64,000 bases of DNA from Symsagittifera roscoffensis. Lineage: Eukaryota > Xenacoelomorpha > Acoela > Convolutidae. Positions 1 through 12,300 of the stretch are shown here, piece after piece. A program made the position numbers and the translations under genes. Numbering within the stretch: the first letter of the stretch is position 1; every line of letters starts with the position of its first letter. The notes under the pieces are model-generated. The model worked only from the letters and a program-made list of their open reading frames with translations. It had not been told where the DNA came from and did not search any database. Location: NCBI RefSeq assembly GCF_963678635.1, contig NC_087063.1, positions 7,782,386 to 7,846,385 of the forward strand. Direction: 5' to 3'.

Positions 1-3000
1 ATTTGAATGATTAGTTTTGTTTAAAAATTTCTATTAGTCTTGGGTCTTTAGAAAGGGTTGGGTAGTGAATCGACGTTTGAGGTCGTTAGACACTAATTAA
101 GTGGGTGGGGGAGAACAAAATTGTTCTGTTTGATCCAAGGATAAGCCTTGATGATCAAATTTGAAATTTAATTAAGTAGAAAATGATTTAAGATCCAAGG
201 ATAAGCCTTGATGATCTGGTTTTAAAATTAAGTGAATTTAAGTTTTAATAAATTTTTAAATGTGTGTAAAGGAAAGATTTAGTGTTTTGATGATGTTAGT
301 GGGTTTATGATTGCTGTTATGTTTTAGATGATGGAGCTGGAACAACAGGATGATTTATGATTATTAACCATTTATTGTCATGCTACTAATTTTTATTTTT
401 TATTTTCCAATAAATATTTTTCAAACATGTTTTGTATATTACTGCAGAATTTTAGGAAAACGATCTTAGATCTTTTTATCAATCGTTATTGTATATTAAT
501 AATTTTGTTTAGCGCCTGAAATGATTTTGAAGATTAACTTCAAGGTTTTATGTTTGCAAATGAAAATCTAAATTCATTGCTAGTAGTATTCTAAATATAA
601 AAGTTTGTTCTGGTTTTTGCCTAACTATCATATAGCTATATGGCAAGTTTCTACTTTGTCGTATGTCGTCTCTGGTTCGAGGTCTTCTTCCAATTCCGGG
701 TAGTTCTGTTATGGTTCGGAATATTGGCTCTGATCTATTGAGTCGTAGAGACATTTCGATTAAATTATTGTCGTATAACATTTTGTAAATGTTTTTGTCT
801 AATTTCTAATCTATTTTGGTTAATTCTAAGCTATTAAGGTCTTGTTCGAGACTTATGGTCGCACCAGATGAGTTAGGACCGAGTTGGTTAACTCATAGAG
901 TAATTTCGGATAGGGTACACCGTCTGCTCGTCACGCTATCTTATTTTCGGCCGGATAGATTCGTGCAACTTCTTAGTCTAATACCGATCCTAATCTTACT
1001 CTTATACTATCTAGTCTCAGGTTGTTTAACTAGTCTCTGCTAGGCTCAATAGATCTAGGGTATACTGGTTTATTGCGGCTGCTGAAGTGCTCGGGAGAGT
1101 CCAACTAATTTCTAAGTTAAATTCAAATCTCTCTGGTGCTGAAATTACAAGTAACTTCAGCACTTACAAATAAGTGGGTTGTTAGTTAGATGGATCATGA
1201 TTGGTTAATATTAAATACTTTACATTGGTAAAATATCTAATTTATCCAATCATAAAATGTAGTTTAGATCAGGTTCCAGTAGTCTGTTATACTAAATGTA
1301 GCTCACATAAATCCGAACACCACTCCAACTTTTAACAGTCAGAGTAAAATTTAAAAAATAGTTAACAAGGTGCAAAAATGTTTCAATCTTAAAAACTTTA
1401 AAATTGTTGTGAGACGATTGCAGCAATGATGGAATTCAAAAATGAAGATTTGTCATACAACAAACTTTCAACCGTTTTCAAATGAATATTCGGTCAACAG
1501 ACCAGAAAACAAACATACTTCGTGGCAAAATAGACATCATTTTTGAATTTTGCAGCTGCATAGTAAGAAATGAAACAAATAAACTGACCATCAGCGGAAA
1601 CTAGTTTACGCGTTTTATCGGCAATGAAATCTTTGAAGTAGAGCTTTTCCTATTTAAGGATTTTATACAGGTTTCTCTCCATCTGTGCTTTTTAAAACTT
1701 TTGCTGAATTGCTTTGAAGTTTTGTTTGCATGCTAACGGAAATGGTCAAAAAAACTATTCATAACCAAGTTTTGTCAAAATGTTCCATTGTGCAGATAAT
1801 ATCTAAAATTGAGATCATCAAGCCTTGATTACAATGAGTGTGGACTTACAGTTTATTGTGAGAAGTCGCACCCACGTTGGTTTAAATATAATATCTCGTC
1901 GCAAACTAAACAAGCGTAAAAGTTCACTCAGAACAAAATTTTTCGCTTAATTGTTTCATTTTAAATTATTTTAGGTTAGGAAAAAAACTGTTTTTTTTTT
2001 CTCTATAAATAGTTTTTAAAACCTTTTTAAATATTTGACCGTAAAACTTGCTGGTAAAAGTAATTTTTCGAGTATAATAGAGCATACGTTATGATGCAGA
2101 AATGGCGCCCAACTATCCGCTCTTCGTAAAGATATTGACCGAATAGCCAAAATTTTTACTATTTTCTCTACACTGAGGCAATCTTTTACTTTCTTTTTGT
2201 TATGGAATCTTGACCAATAAGTCTTTAGTATGGTCCTACATTTGACCCGCTTTAAGCTTGTCTTCGAATACTTAAAAAAAATCTTACACCATTTTTTTCC
2301 GACGAAATCAAAAACCGAGGAAAAATCAAAGTTTGTACAAAACAGGTTTATTTGGTACAAAATGACTCTATTTATTGCCTAAAATCGAACTTATTTATAC
2401 ACTGATTTTGATTTGTTGTCGTAATATGATAGTCAAATGACCAATTGCTTAGATTGAAATATCTTCCGAAAAAATTAAATTTCAATTGAACTCCAGGTAA
2501 TTTTTTTGTCAATAATAGGTAGGTATTTATTAACTCGCCTTCACAAAAAAGACAGCAGGCTTAATTGAAATCAAATAACTTGCATTATTTGAAGGGAACA
2601 ATTATCCTTTTATAATTAATTGAAAATAAATTGGAGTTTTGTTTCACCAAATTTAGGAAGTTTAACTGACAGTTACGTTTGTGCGGTCATTTTTCGATAT
2701 TTTGTACCCAAAATACATTTTGTACCCAAATAAGCAGAAAAAGTTGACTGAACAACTTGCTTTACCGTCCACAAGTTTATCGGTTTTTTCTAGACAACTT
2801 TTTTGAATCGTTATTTGACTTCATATCATTGAATATTTTTTAACAACCATTTTTGACTGATTAACTCCGCGAAGTGTGTTAATCTTTTGCAACATAATTT
2901 AAACCAACAAAAGTTTTATGACTTTATTTGGCTATATTGCAGACCAAACATAATTGGATTTCTGTAATTTCGTCAACCACAAAATTTTGAAGTTTTTCTC

Positions 3001-3162
3001 AAATAATTTGCGTTATTTTTGCATAAAACGCTGAAAAAAAATCATAAAACAATTGAATAACTTAGATGAGCATCGAAACGAAAAACGGTAAAGCACAACT
3101 AAAACTAAGATTCGATTTTAAATTTTGCACGGAGGATTCGGTTCTGAATCATAAGCTGAGCT
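1..3162. other. Upstream intergenic region, no gene recognised
   Basis: This is AT-rich DNA with no ORF that resembles a protein I know. The short frames at 548-781 (minus) and 816-1043 (plus) lie in a slightly GC-richer patch (about 600-1160) that may be an old repeat, but they carry no motif. A 25-bp dyad motif occurs twice near the left edge and is listed separately. The last 50 bases before position 3163 are presumably the 5' leader of the receptor gene. No TATA-like promoter could be singled out among the many AT-rich strings. Confidence 0.6.
132..216. repeat. Two direct copies of a 25-bp dyad motif
   Basis: The same 25 bases start at 132 and at 192, spaced 60 bp apart start to start. 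Each copy begins GATCC, ends GATGATC and contains the inverted arms CAAGG/CCTTG around ATAAG. The two copies are identical over the motif while the DNA between them is not. It could be a protein-binding dyad or the residue of a small duplication. Confidence 0.7.
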
Positions 3163-3327
3163 ATGTCCTCGGACTTGAATGGGTCGATTGCTCCGATCGT
3201 GCCGACTGTGCCCGGAAGAAGGGGGAGCAATGGGGGTAATGTGTACAGCGGGGGAGGGGTGCAGGAAGAGCCTAGTTTTACTATCCTCCTTCCGACTGTG
3301 CTCGGAACACTCGGTTGTCTTTCACAG
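3163..3327 (+). CDS. 7TM receptor exon 1 (N terminus and first half of TM1)
   Basis: Codes residues 1-55. The start is the first ATG of the open frame. The sequence before it has no other ATG in frame. The exon is GC-richer than its surroundings. It ends phase 0 at TTCACAG followed by the consensus donor GTAAGAAG. The extracellular tail is Gly/Ser/Pro-rich with one NGS sequon. Confidence 0.75.
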
Positions 3328-6300
3328 GTAAGAAGAAGTAGCACTTAATCATAATACGCTGAATAATTGAAATCATACGTTAAATTAATATGTTAATAAT
3401 ACTTCGAAATCATAATTTTGGTCTTTTTTGTCGGTCAATTTTTTAAATTTAAGGCTTTTAAAGTTATAGGGGAGATGGTAATGAAATGGCTATCACGTTC
3501 ACCTCTCAGTCAAAAATTTTGGGTTTCGAGGCTGACAAAAACATCATTTTTTTTAAAATCTTTTAATGCGAATAATTTTTATAGCAAACTGCTCTTCGTT
3601 GAATTGTCGTTTTTTGAAACGCTATCAATAGTCGCTTTGCGATCAGTTGTCGCTTCAGTCTTCAAAATCTCAGGTTTGTCCATGTGCCTGAGTTTTGTCA
3701 GGTGGTGATTATTCAGATCTCAGTAAACTTAGACATTCACGTCTCAGTCGAAAAATCGGATGTTCACAACTGACAAAAGTTTCGCTTTTTTGGTAATACC
3801 CCCCCCCCCTCAAAAAACAACATCACATTTTTCCATGTGCATGCGTTTTTTTCAGGTGGTGATGATTCTGATAGCGAGGGGTCTGCGAGGAGACTATTCT
3901 GCCAAGACGTTCCTCTGGTTCCTCTCAGTGGCTCAGATCCTCCAGCAACTCTCTCTCATCTACCTAGCTATATGCGGCTCAAGTAAGATCTACAGTTGGG
4001 ATTTTTTCAGGAACTGATTAGGGGAGATTTCATTCGCTACCCAAAGGGTCCACCTTTGGTACTATTTTTACGACATTCATTTTTTGCCGACCAATCCTAG
4101 AATTTCTCGGCGCCACTACTCACTTAATTTGAGGAGGCAGCGTGCGCCAAAAAAAATCAATTTATGATCAAAACCTTTCAGAAAAATGGTTAACACGCTA
4201 GAATTTTGGCTAAAATACTGTCTTTTTTATGTTTTGAAAGAGCTCGAAAAATCATTTTCACCATCAGATGTCTAACATTCTGATATTTGTTTGATTTATG
4301 ATATTTGATATTCTGAACTCATATCAAAACATTTCGATTATGAAACCCCCACAAGGTTTCATTAGTAAAATCAACAAAACTGCTCGTTTCAGGGCAAAGC
4401 CCTGAATGTTTGGACTGCCTTTTAAGGTTTATGGAGCGGTAATAACATTAAAAAATTAAATGTAATAAAATGAAATGATTTTTTTTTCTAAAATTTCAAA
4501 TTTTTTTATGAAAATCATCCCCCACACGCCATATAAAAAAGAAAAGGATAGATTTCGCTCACTGCAACAAATCAATTATGGCAAATAAGCTTCTTTCAAC
4601 CACCAACTTGGAAAGATTTCTAAGACGGATTACATCTCCGCTTACACGTTAATAGCGCGAAATATATCGCGCGTTAATTGTCCCAAATTGGCCAAAATGG
4701 CAACCTTTAAAACCCCATTTACCAAAAATGAAATATCTTTTCAAATTTAAGCTCAGGACAACAATACTTTTCCAATGATAAAAAAAATCCGTCAAAAATG
4801 GCTAGTTAAAAAGTCGAAATTTGTCTGAAGAAAAAAAAACCCACCCCGAGCACAAATAGTCCGTTACTTTCGTATCGAAAGTCGGATCAATTACAATAGA
4901 TTTTTGTCGACTGAAATTTTGTCTTGATAACCAATTACTGAGCGGCAATTTAAGGCCTTGTAATGAAACGTTGGAACCTCGATAGAAACTGTCCGTATCT
5001 ATTATACATTACGATGCCAAACTGTGCATTTTCTGAATTGCTGCGCAATCCGCAACATTTTTATTTGATCTTTTTGCTGTTCTGGATTCCACGGACAAAT
5101 AGCTATAACACAGTTTTACTCGAAATCGCTCCCAAAAAAAGGCAATTTTGCTGAATCCGCACACCAAAATTTGTAGAATCCGCAACAAAATTTGTGGAAT
5201 CCGCAACAGAATTTGCGGAATCCTGATCAGTTTCATATTTTGCGAAATCCGATTAAATTTGCGGAATCAATATCAACTAGTTATATTTTTTGTTACGGTA
5301 CACGCGACAAAACCAATGTGCCGATAAATTTGACGTAACAGGTATTTGTCCGCGGAGTCCACCGAAATTTTGTAAATGAAATCCACTTACAGTTTGGAAC
5401 ATGTTTAAAGATACTTGTCTCTGGAATCCAGGAACATACAGACACAAAATTGTTCGCCTATCCAGTGAACAGTTTGGCCTCGTAATGTAACCATTTTTTA
5501 TAATTAAAACGTGTCTATTTTTTTACGCATAATTAAAAAAAAACATAGTTTTTAATGCAAAACATTCTGTTTACATTAGCTGCTGCAACAACCAAAAATT
5601 TTAATGCCTCAATTCTTACCACAAACATATTGAAAAAAAAACTTGAAAACCAAGCTCTTTTCTTTTACGATCCCTGAAGAACGAAGACTGAAATATGAAC
5701 TCAAAAAGTTAATACAAAATGTAATTCATTATAAAAGCGCGAATGCACTTGCATAACAAAAAAAGACGATAAAATTCCGCACTTATGAAAAAAGAAATTG
5801 AGTGAAACAGCAAAGTGATCATGAGTAAAATGATCATGAGACGAAGGAAAAAATACCTTTCGAAAAGAGATAAATAAATGATTATATTTCATTATGAACT
5901 ACTAAAATGGATTACAAATGATAAAAATTAACAAAATTTCAAGCAAAAAATAAAGCAGAAAGGTTAAAAATAACCCTATTATCGATTAAAATGGATTTTA
6001 TAGCATAGTAAAATTTTTTCAAAACAAACTTTGTTTGACAACATGGTTATCGTAATTTGTATACTGCCTGTGAGCGTATTATAGAAACTCTTAGTCAATC
6101 TAATTAACACAATTTAGGAGAATTCTAGGTTTGTTTGTTTGCATTGCAAAAAGTGAAATTTTCATTAGCCATTTTTTCCATGTCTACATGTATATCCACT
6201 GAGCCATTTCACATTTCCAAAAAAAACTTCCAGAAAGAGTTTTTCGCATAAAACTCGCAATAGATTTTGGTTGAAAAGCGCGTTTTGATGTTACTAAAAC

Positions 6301-9300
6301 TCTTCTTACCTTCATATCAGAAGTAAGTCTCCTCCTTCCAGGCACGGACTTCTGTGTGTTGCGCGAGAACGACACTCAGTGCAAGATGTTGATCCAGCTG
6401 ACGTGGTGGTTCTGGCTCATGCCAGACTGGCTCGCAGTTCCAGTCTCCCTCGACAGACTCAACGCCATCCTCAGTCCTGTCTGGCTAGTATCAATTTCAA
6501 GGTCAAATTACGTGAAAAGAAGAGAAAATTTATGGGTGGCTTCTTTGCAAAATTTGAACAAAAAAAAGCTCAACAATTGTTTCAAAAAATCAAACTGTGT
6601 CAAAAACGTGTGTTTTTGTCAAATATGTAAATAATTAGAAAAAAAAACACATTTTTGGCACAGTATAAATTTTTGAAACAGTTATTGGGATTTTTTTTCT
6701 TGCTCAATTTTTATGTAGCTCGAATAACTCTATTTTTGCAAAAAATCATCTGTACAGCAAATGATTTCTCAAGAAAACACCTTTTCCGATTTTTCTTAGA
6801 TCTAAAAAAATCTTCTCTTGATCCTTAATTTCAAACAAATCTGCTCCATTTCTTTTTGCAGATGGGACTAAATATTTCATAATAATGGGGATTACAGTCC
6901 TCCCGAGAGTTTGCGCAAGAGCATCAAAAACTCTTCCACAGTGTCTTGAGAAAATTTGCTGAATTTTGAGCAAGCAATTTGTATTCTGCGTGAGTTTTGT
7001 GTGTTGTGTTTGTGTAATTATAGGTACAAGGAGAACTGCACTACTCGGAGTGCGTGGCTGGTGATAATACCGCTCGTCGTCCTCATAGGGGTCACCCTGT
7101 TCCCCATCTCTCTAATGGCCCAGTTGGTCCAGAACGGACAGTTCCGCATCTGCGTCACTTCAAATGGAAAAGTACCTCTTATCCATCCGGATATCTATCT
7201 CTAGTTTTTATATAATTTTTTTAATTATATAATTATTATATTATGCATCTTTGCACATCCTAAGCTAATGATGCAATTTTAACGTTCGGCATTGAAGGCC
7301 AATCTTGAGGCAACCTTGTTGGCACCAGTTAAACAGTAAGCAGCTTCGACTCAGACCAGGGGCGGATCTAGGATTTTCTCGAGAGGGGGCGGCGGATTTT
7401 CAAACATTTTTCGAAAATTTTGACGACCGTTTTTTTAGGTTGACCAAATTGATTCTTCGAGCTCTCCTAAAGCACTAAAAAGACACTGTTTTGGCCAAAT
7501 TTTCTGCGCCGCAGGCAAGTTTTTGAAAAAAAAAACAGGTCAAGAAGCACTTTTTTCACTTTTTGCAAAATGTTGACAAAAAATCGCGTTTTTTTTTTGG
7601 CGCGCTCTCCGTCAAAGCTAGCGTATATTTGCGCCAAAGGCGCCTTTAGAAAAATTTTAGGGTCGGTCGGCCAAAAAGGGATTTCTTAAAATGTACCAAA
7701 GGGGGGACCAATTTACCAATGAGTGGGGGGGGGGGTATCAGACGAACGCTAGTTGTCGACGATTTATGATTATCAACGTAATAGACCTTATTTGAGATTC
7801 CTTGATTTCTTACTGAGAGCGATAATTAGATCCAGTTGGAACATAGTTATATTAAAAAGTCCTTGCGTTTCAATATTGTCCATACGACAACGGGCTGAGG
7901 CTGTGATTTTATGTCCAGACTTTTGCGATGAAATATGGTTTTTCGAGACTATCGCGACCCAGATTTGGTATTTCCGCTGTTTGGTTACAAAGAAACCTAA
8001 ATTCTGTGACTATCGCAAACTATCTAAGGAAAATGAAGCATGCTTTGAAAATGCATATTGTCAAGAATTCTAAAACCTCATATGGAAAAGAAAATTATAA
8101 TAAAATTTTAATGTTTCTTATGATTGTTTTATAATATTATTTTATTTCAAAGCATTCCCGCAGTTACAAAAATGGTTTCGGATCGATTTAAATTGATTTG
8201 AAATCGGTTTTAAATCGATCCAAATCGATTAACAATGTACATTTTACAAATTTAAATGGATGTTAAATTGATCTTTTTTGAAAATTTTGGATCGATTTAA
8301 GTGTCTAAAAACTCACTAAAATCCATCGGAAACTCACTCAAATCCATTTCATTTTAAATCAGTTTAAATGGATCTTCTTTGAAAATTTTTGATCGATTTA
8401 AGTGTGTCCACATAAATCAGATTTTAAGCTCGAAAATAGGAAATGAATTCATAGAAAATTTTTGTAACTGTGCTAAATTCTAGGAAATAAACAAGAAAAA
8501 GGTCAGAATAAATTAAAATTTGATATCATTAAAATGCAATTAAATCATAGAAAATTATGTGAACATAAATCAGGTTTTGAGCAAAAATTATAAAACGAAT
8601 CAGAAAAAGGGTCAATACAGATCAGTTTCTTTCTTAGGATTTTATCGATATTTTGGTCTTTTTATTTGGTTTTTTATGCTACAATACGCTATGGATGTAA
8701 AATGAAAAGTGATAGACAATGAATAAATGCTATAAAAAATTGGAACTGATAAAAATCGAATGAAAAAAATTGCTTTAAATCGATTTACATCCGCTTTAAC
8801 TCCCTTAAAAATAAAAACAAATAAAGACTAGAAAAAATGCATTTAACTCGAATTAAAATTGATTTGGATCAATTTTTTTAGCTGGGATTTGAGATCAATT
8901 TAAATCGATTTTAAATCGACCCAAATCAAACTTTATCTTTTAAATTTAATCTTCGTACTGTTTTCATACTAAAATGGATCTAAATTTAATCAACGTACCT
9001 TTTTCATAATAAAATTAATACTAATCCATTTTTGTCAGTGCGGGATGCAAAAAACTCCATTTTAATCGATAATAGGTTATTTTCAACCTTTATGTTTTTT
9101 TTCCAGACTAATTCTGAATACAGATTTCTGCTTTAATTTCTTACCAGTTTTCAGATTATGTCAAGTTTACTTACTTTCGCGACTGTTTTAAATTATGTTA
9201 CGAATAACTTCAGGCTTTGCTACCAACTTTCAGACAATCTCTTCGTTTTTTCACTTAAATACCATAAAACCCTGTTCAGTGTTTTTTATTTTGAGACGCG

Positions 9301-12300
9301 TAATGGTTTTCGATGCGCTTTGAAACTCTTATGTATTTCGCGGATCTTGAAAAGAGCGATTGATTCAGACACATATTAAGCTAGGCATTCAGCGACTTTG
9401 CTAGGAAAAAGTGCAAAGTTATTTCTTTGCTTAAAAAATCTAAAAGAAACCCAAAAATACCTGTTTTTTTCCACCAAAACTTATGATTCGTTCATTCACA
9501 TTAGATCTTTTTGTTTAAATGACAAGTTGTTGTAGATATCGATCTGTCGGAACAACTGGAAACCAATTGGTTAAGTTGCGGGAAAACCGAAACTTCTTCA
9601 GCAGTCATATTTTGTACTAACCATTGTCGAATGAAATATCAATGTTTTCTCGTTTTTCTCACAAATAGCCAATCAGCATTTTTTGGCGAAAAATGCAAAA
9701 GTCTTGAGTGCTTCAGAAACTGTTTTTTTTAATGAAGACTGCTCCAGCAAAAAACATGCAATGAGGCTTCTCCCAACTCGTAAGCTTCATTAGTTCAAAC
9801 CGTTTGAAAATCAAAATGGTCCGAATGCCAATGAAAGAATTCGAACTCAGAGAAGAAACATTAAATTTGTATGCAAACGGACTTCTACATTGGGCCCGTG
9901 TCGAGGTCCCAGACTCATGTTCAGACTTTAAGGGTCGCGTCACATCCGGATTTAGACCCAAATTGCATAGTTGTACCGAGAGTCTGGAAAGTCTGGACAA
10001 GAGTCGCGTCGTGGGCTGTGAAAGTCTAAAAATTTGGTCGCGAAATGATTCTTGGTCGAGCCGTCTCTGCCTCGGTCTGGAAAGTCGCGCCGTCTCCACC
10101 TCGGTCACGAAAGTCTTGAAAGTGGACTTTTTGGTCGTGCTGGCCAGGCCGGTCGCGCCGTTGCTTTTTGAGTCGCGCCGTCTTCATGTTGGTCTGGAAA
10201 GTTGCGCCGTCTCCATCTAGGTCTGGAAAGTCTGGAAATGGCTAAGTTTGGTCGCGCCGGTCACGCCATTTCCTGAGCCGCAGGATCGCGCCGTATCCGC
10301 AATCGGTTGCGCCCTAGTTTTTCGGTCGCGAAAGTCTGGAAATGGCAACTCCTGGTCGCGAGAGTCTGGCCATACTAAATATGAGTCGCGATGTTTTGGT
10401 CGCGCCACCTCCGCTTTGGTCGCGATAGTCGCGACGGATCATCTTGGTCGCAAAAGTCTAGAAAAGCCCCAGGTTTTGGTCGCCAAAGTCTGGACATGCC
10501 TAATTTTGGTCTGGAAAGTCTGGGCATGCCAAAATTTTGTCGCGAAAGTCTGGACATGAGTCTGGGACTTCGACCCGGGGTTCATCTAGGATAGCGGACT
10601 CAACTGTAGCGATTAAATGAAAAACGTTGAGATAACCAATAAGACTGTCTGTACCTGAACTCAAATGGATAACTATCTAAAAAAAACAATGGGATAATTG
10701 AATATCACTTGGTTATCTAAATAACAATATGAATACGACTGCAATCTTTCAACATCAAAAGAGAGAGTGTTGTTAGCACAAGTGAGTTATTCACATAAAA
10801 AGGCAATACTTTCATTGCAGTAATAGCTTAGACAGTTCAGATCGTAATATGACCTTCAATTTGGATACTAAGCCGTTTATCATTTCGCCTTCTGACTTTT
10901 TTAAACCCAAGTTTAAATGCAATTAATATCCACAAAGTAATTTCAAATTTCAAATTTATAAGTTTTGTTTTAAATTTCCATCAGCCTTGATTTCCTTTTA
11001 TTGGCACTTAATTGTGTTTTAGTATTATTTGTTGATTCGGTTTCTGACTCCTTGGTGATATTGTCGGGCTTGACGATAATGCTTCCAGTAATACTAGAAT
11101 AAGTTTCTATCGGTATAACGACAACAAAACTTCTGGTTGAGCCAGTTCATTTGATGACCCTGGTAGCTCTTCTGACTCTACTGACTTTACGGCATGACGA
11201 AGTGCACTGCCAGAAAGTCGTGTCTGACGTTTGCTCCTATTTGAAGCCCTCGTCGTTGTTGTCGCTTCTTAGATCGGAATTTGCTCCGGAGTTTGAATCG
11301 ACTTCCTTTTGGATTGGCTCGAAGTTGCCTCCTGAATCTGAACGCCTTCAGCGGGTATTTGCTCCCCCTCACGAATATCTTCGTCGTGCGCGGGTATCTC
11401 AAATTCATCCGTGTTAGACTGAACTGGTTTTGGCAACTTCGGTTCTGAAATTCTGCATTGCCTGTCTTGTCGTGTTCCTTGTACGTGGGGTTACTCGATG
11501 ATTTTACTGGTGAAATACTTCTCGAACATTCTGGAATTCACTGCTTCGCCGGCGGTAACTCCTCAATTTCCTTCTCTGAAGAATTTTCCGACAATAAAGT
11601 TAGGTCGACAATCCGATTCTGCCCGCATATCGGACTGGGCGATATCGTCTTTGTTTTGGTTGCCTTAACTTTTGATGAACTCGGCCTCGACCAATATGCT
11701 TCGGCAATTATTCTCGGATTATTTGCTGGGGCTACCTCTGATAACTCCGATGACGCGCAGACCTTGGCAGTATGAAAACTGGCTTCCTCTTCTTTTGATT
11801 TGCCTTATGACTTGTGACTATGGCCTCTGCCTTTGTGAATGGGATATTTTTGTGCTCCACCGCCGCCGATAAAGGTTGTCCGGATTTGCTTTTGACGTGT
11901 TTAAAGCAGTCAGTTTACATTTAGGCGTTCTGGATTTTAAAGATACGTGATTCTTCCTAACCACCTTTCCCCTGTCTGTGAAAAACGTATGATCAGTAAT
12001 TTTACTATTTTCCGCTTGAATAGGTTGAATAAAAGACGTCCTGGTTTCAGATTCAAATCATTTTTGAATACTGAAACTTTATGAGGATAATCTAAAAGTT
12101 CAAATTCCAATTTAGTTAAGCTCTTCGGACGACTTTCGTTATACGTCTGAAACCTTAGGGACCCTTGATTCAAATCATTTCTTAGGCTGGATGCTAATAG
12201 TGGGTCTCTTTCTGTCAATTTCCGTAAGATCTCGGATCCCTCGGCATGAGACATGTGCCACTTCAATTGCCGCCAATCATTCGCAGCTTTGGCTAATGTC

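Larger units (their letters stand above)
3983..6341 (+). other. Receptor intron 2 with family A and B repeats
   Basis: This intron holds a reversed family A copy, a forward family B copy and a short tandem array, all listed separately. The segment 5500-6300 is plain AT-rich DNA in which I see no feature. The minus-strand frames at 5009-5236 and 5701-5892 are not supported as genes. Confidence 0.7.

Noticed and set aside
816-1043. 75-codon hydrophobic ORF upstream of the receptor
   Set aside because: No homology motif, no splice context, and it lies in a patch that looks like degraded repeat.
9713-10594. Several overlapping ORFs of 60-138 codons on both strands
   Set aside because: They are produced by the GC-rich iterated units of the foldback element; frames on both strands are equally open.
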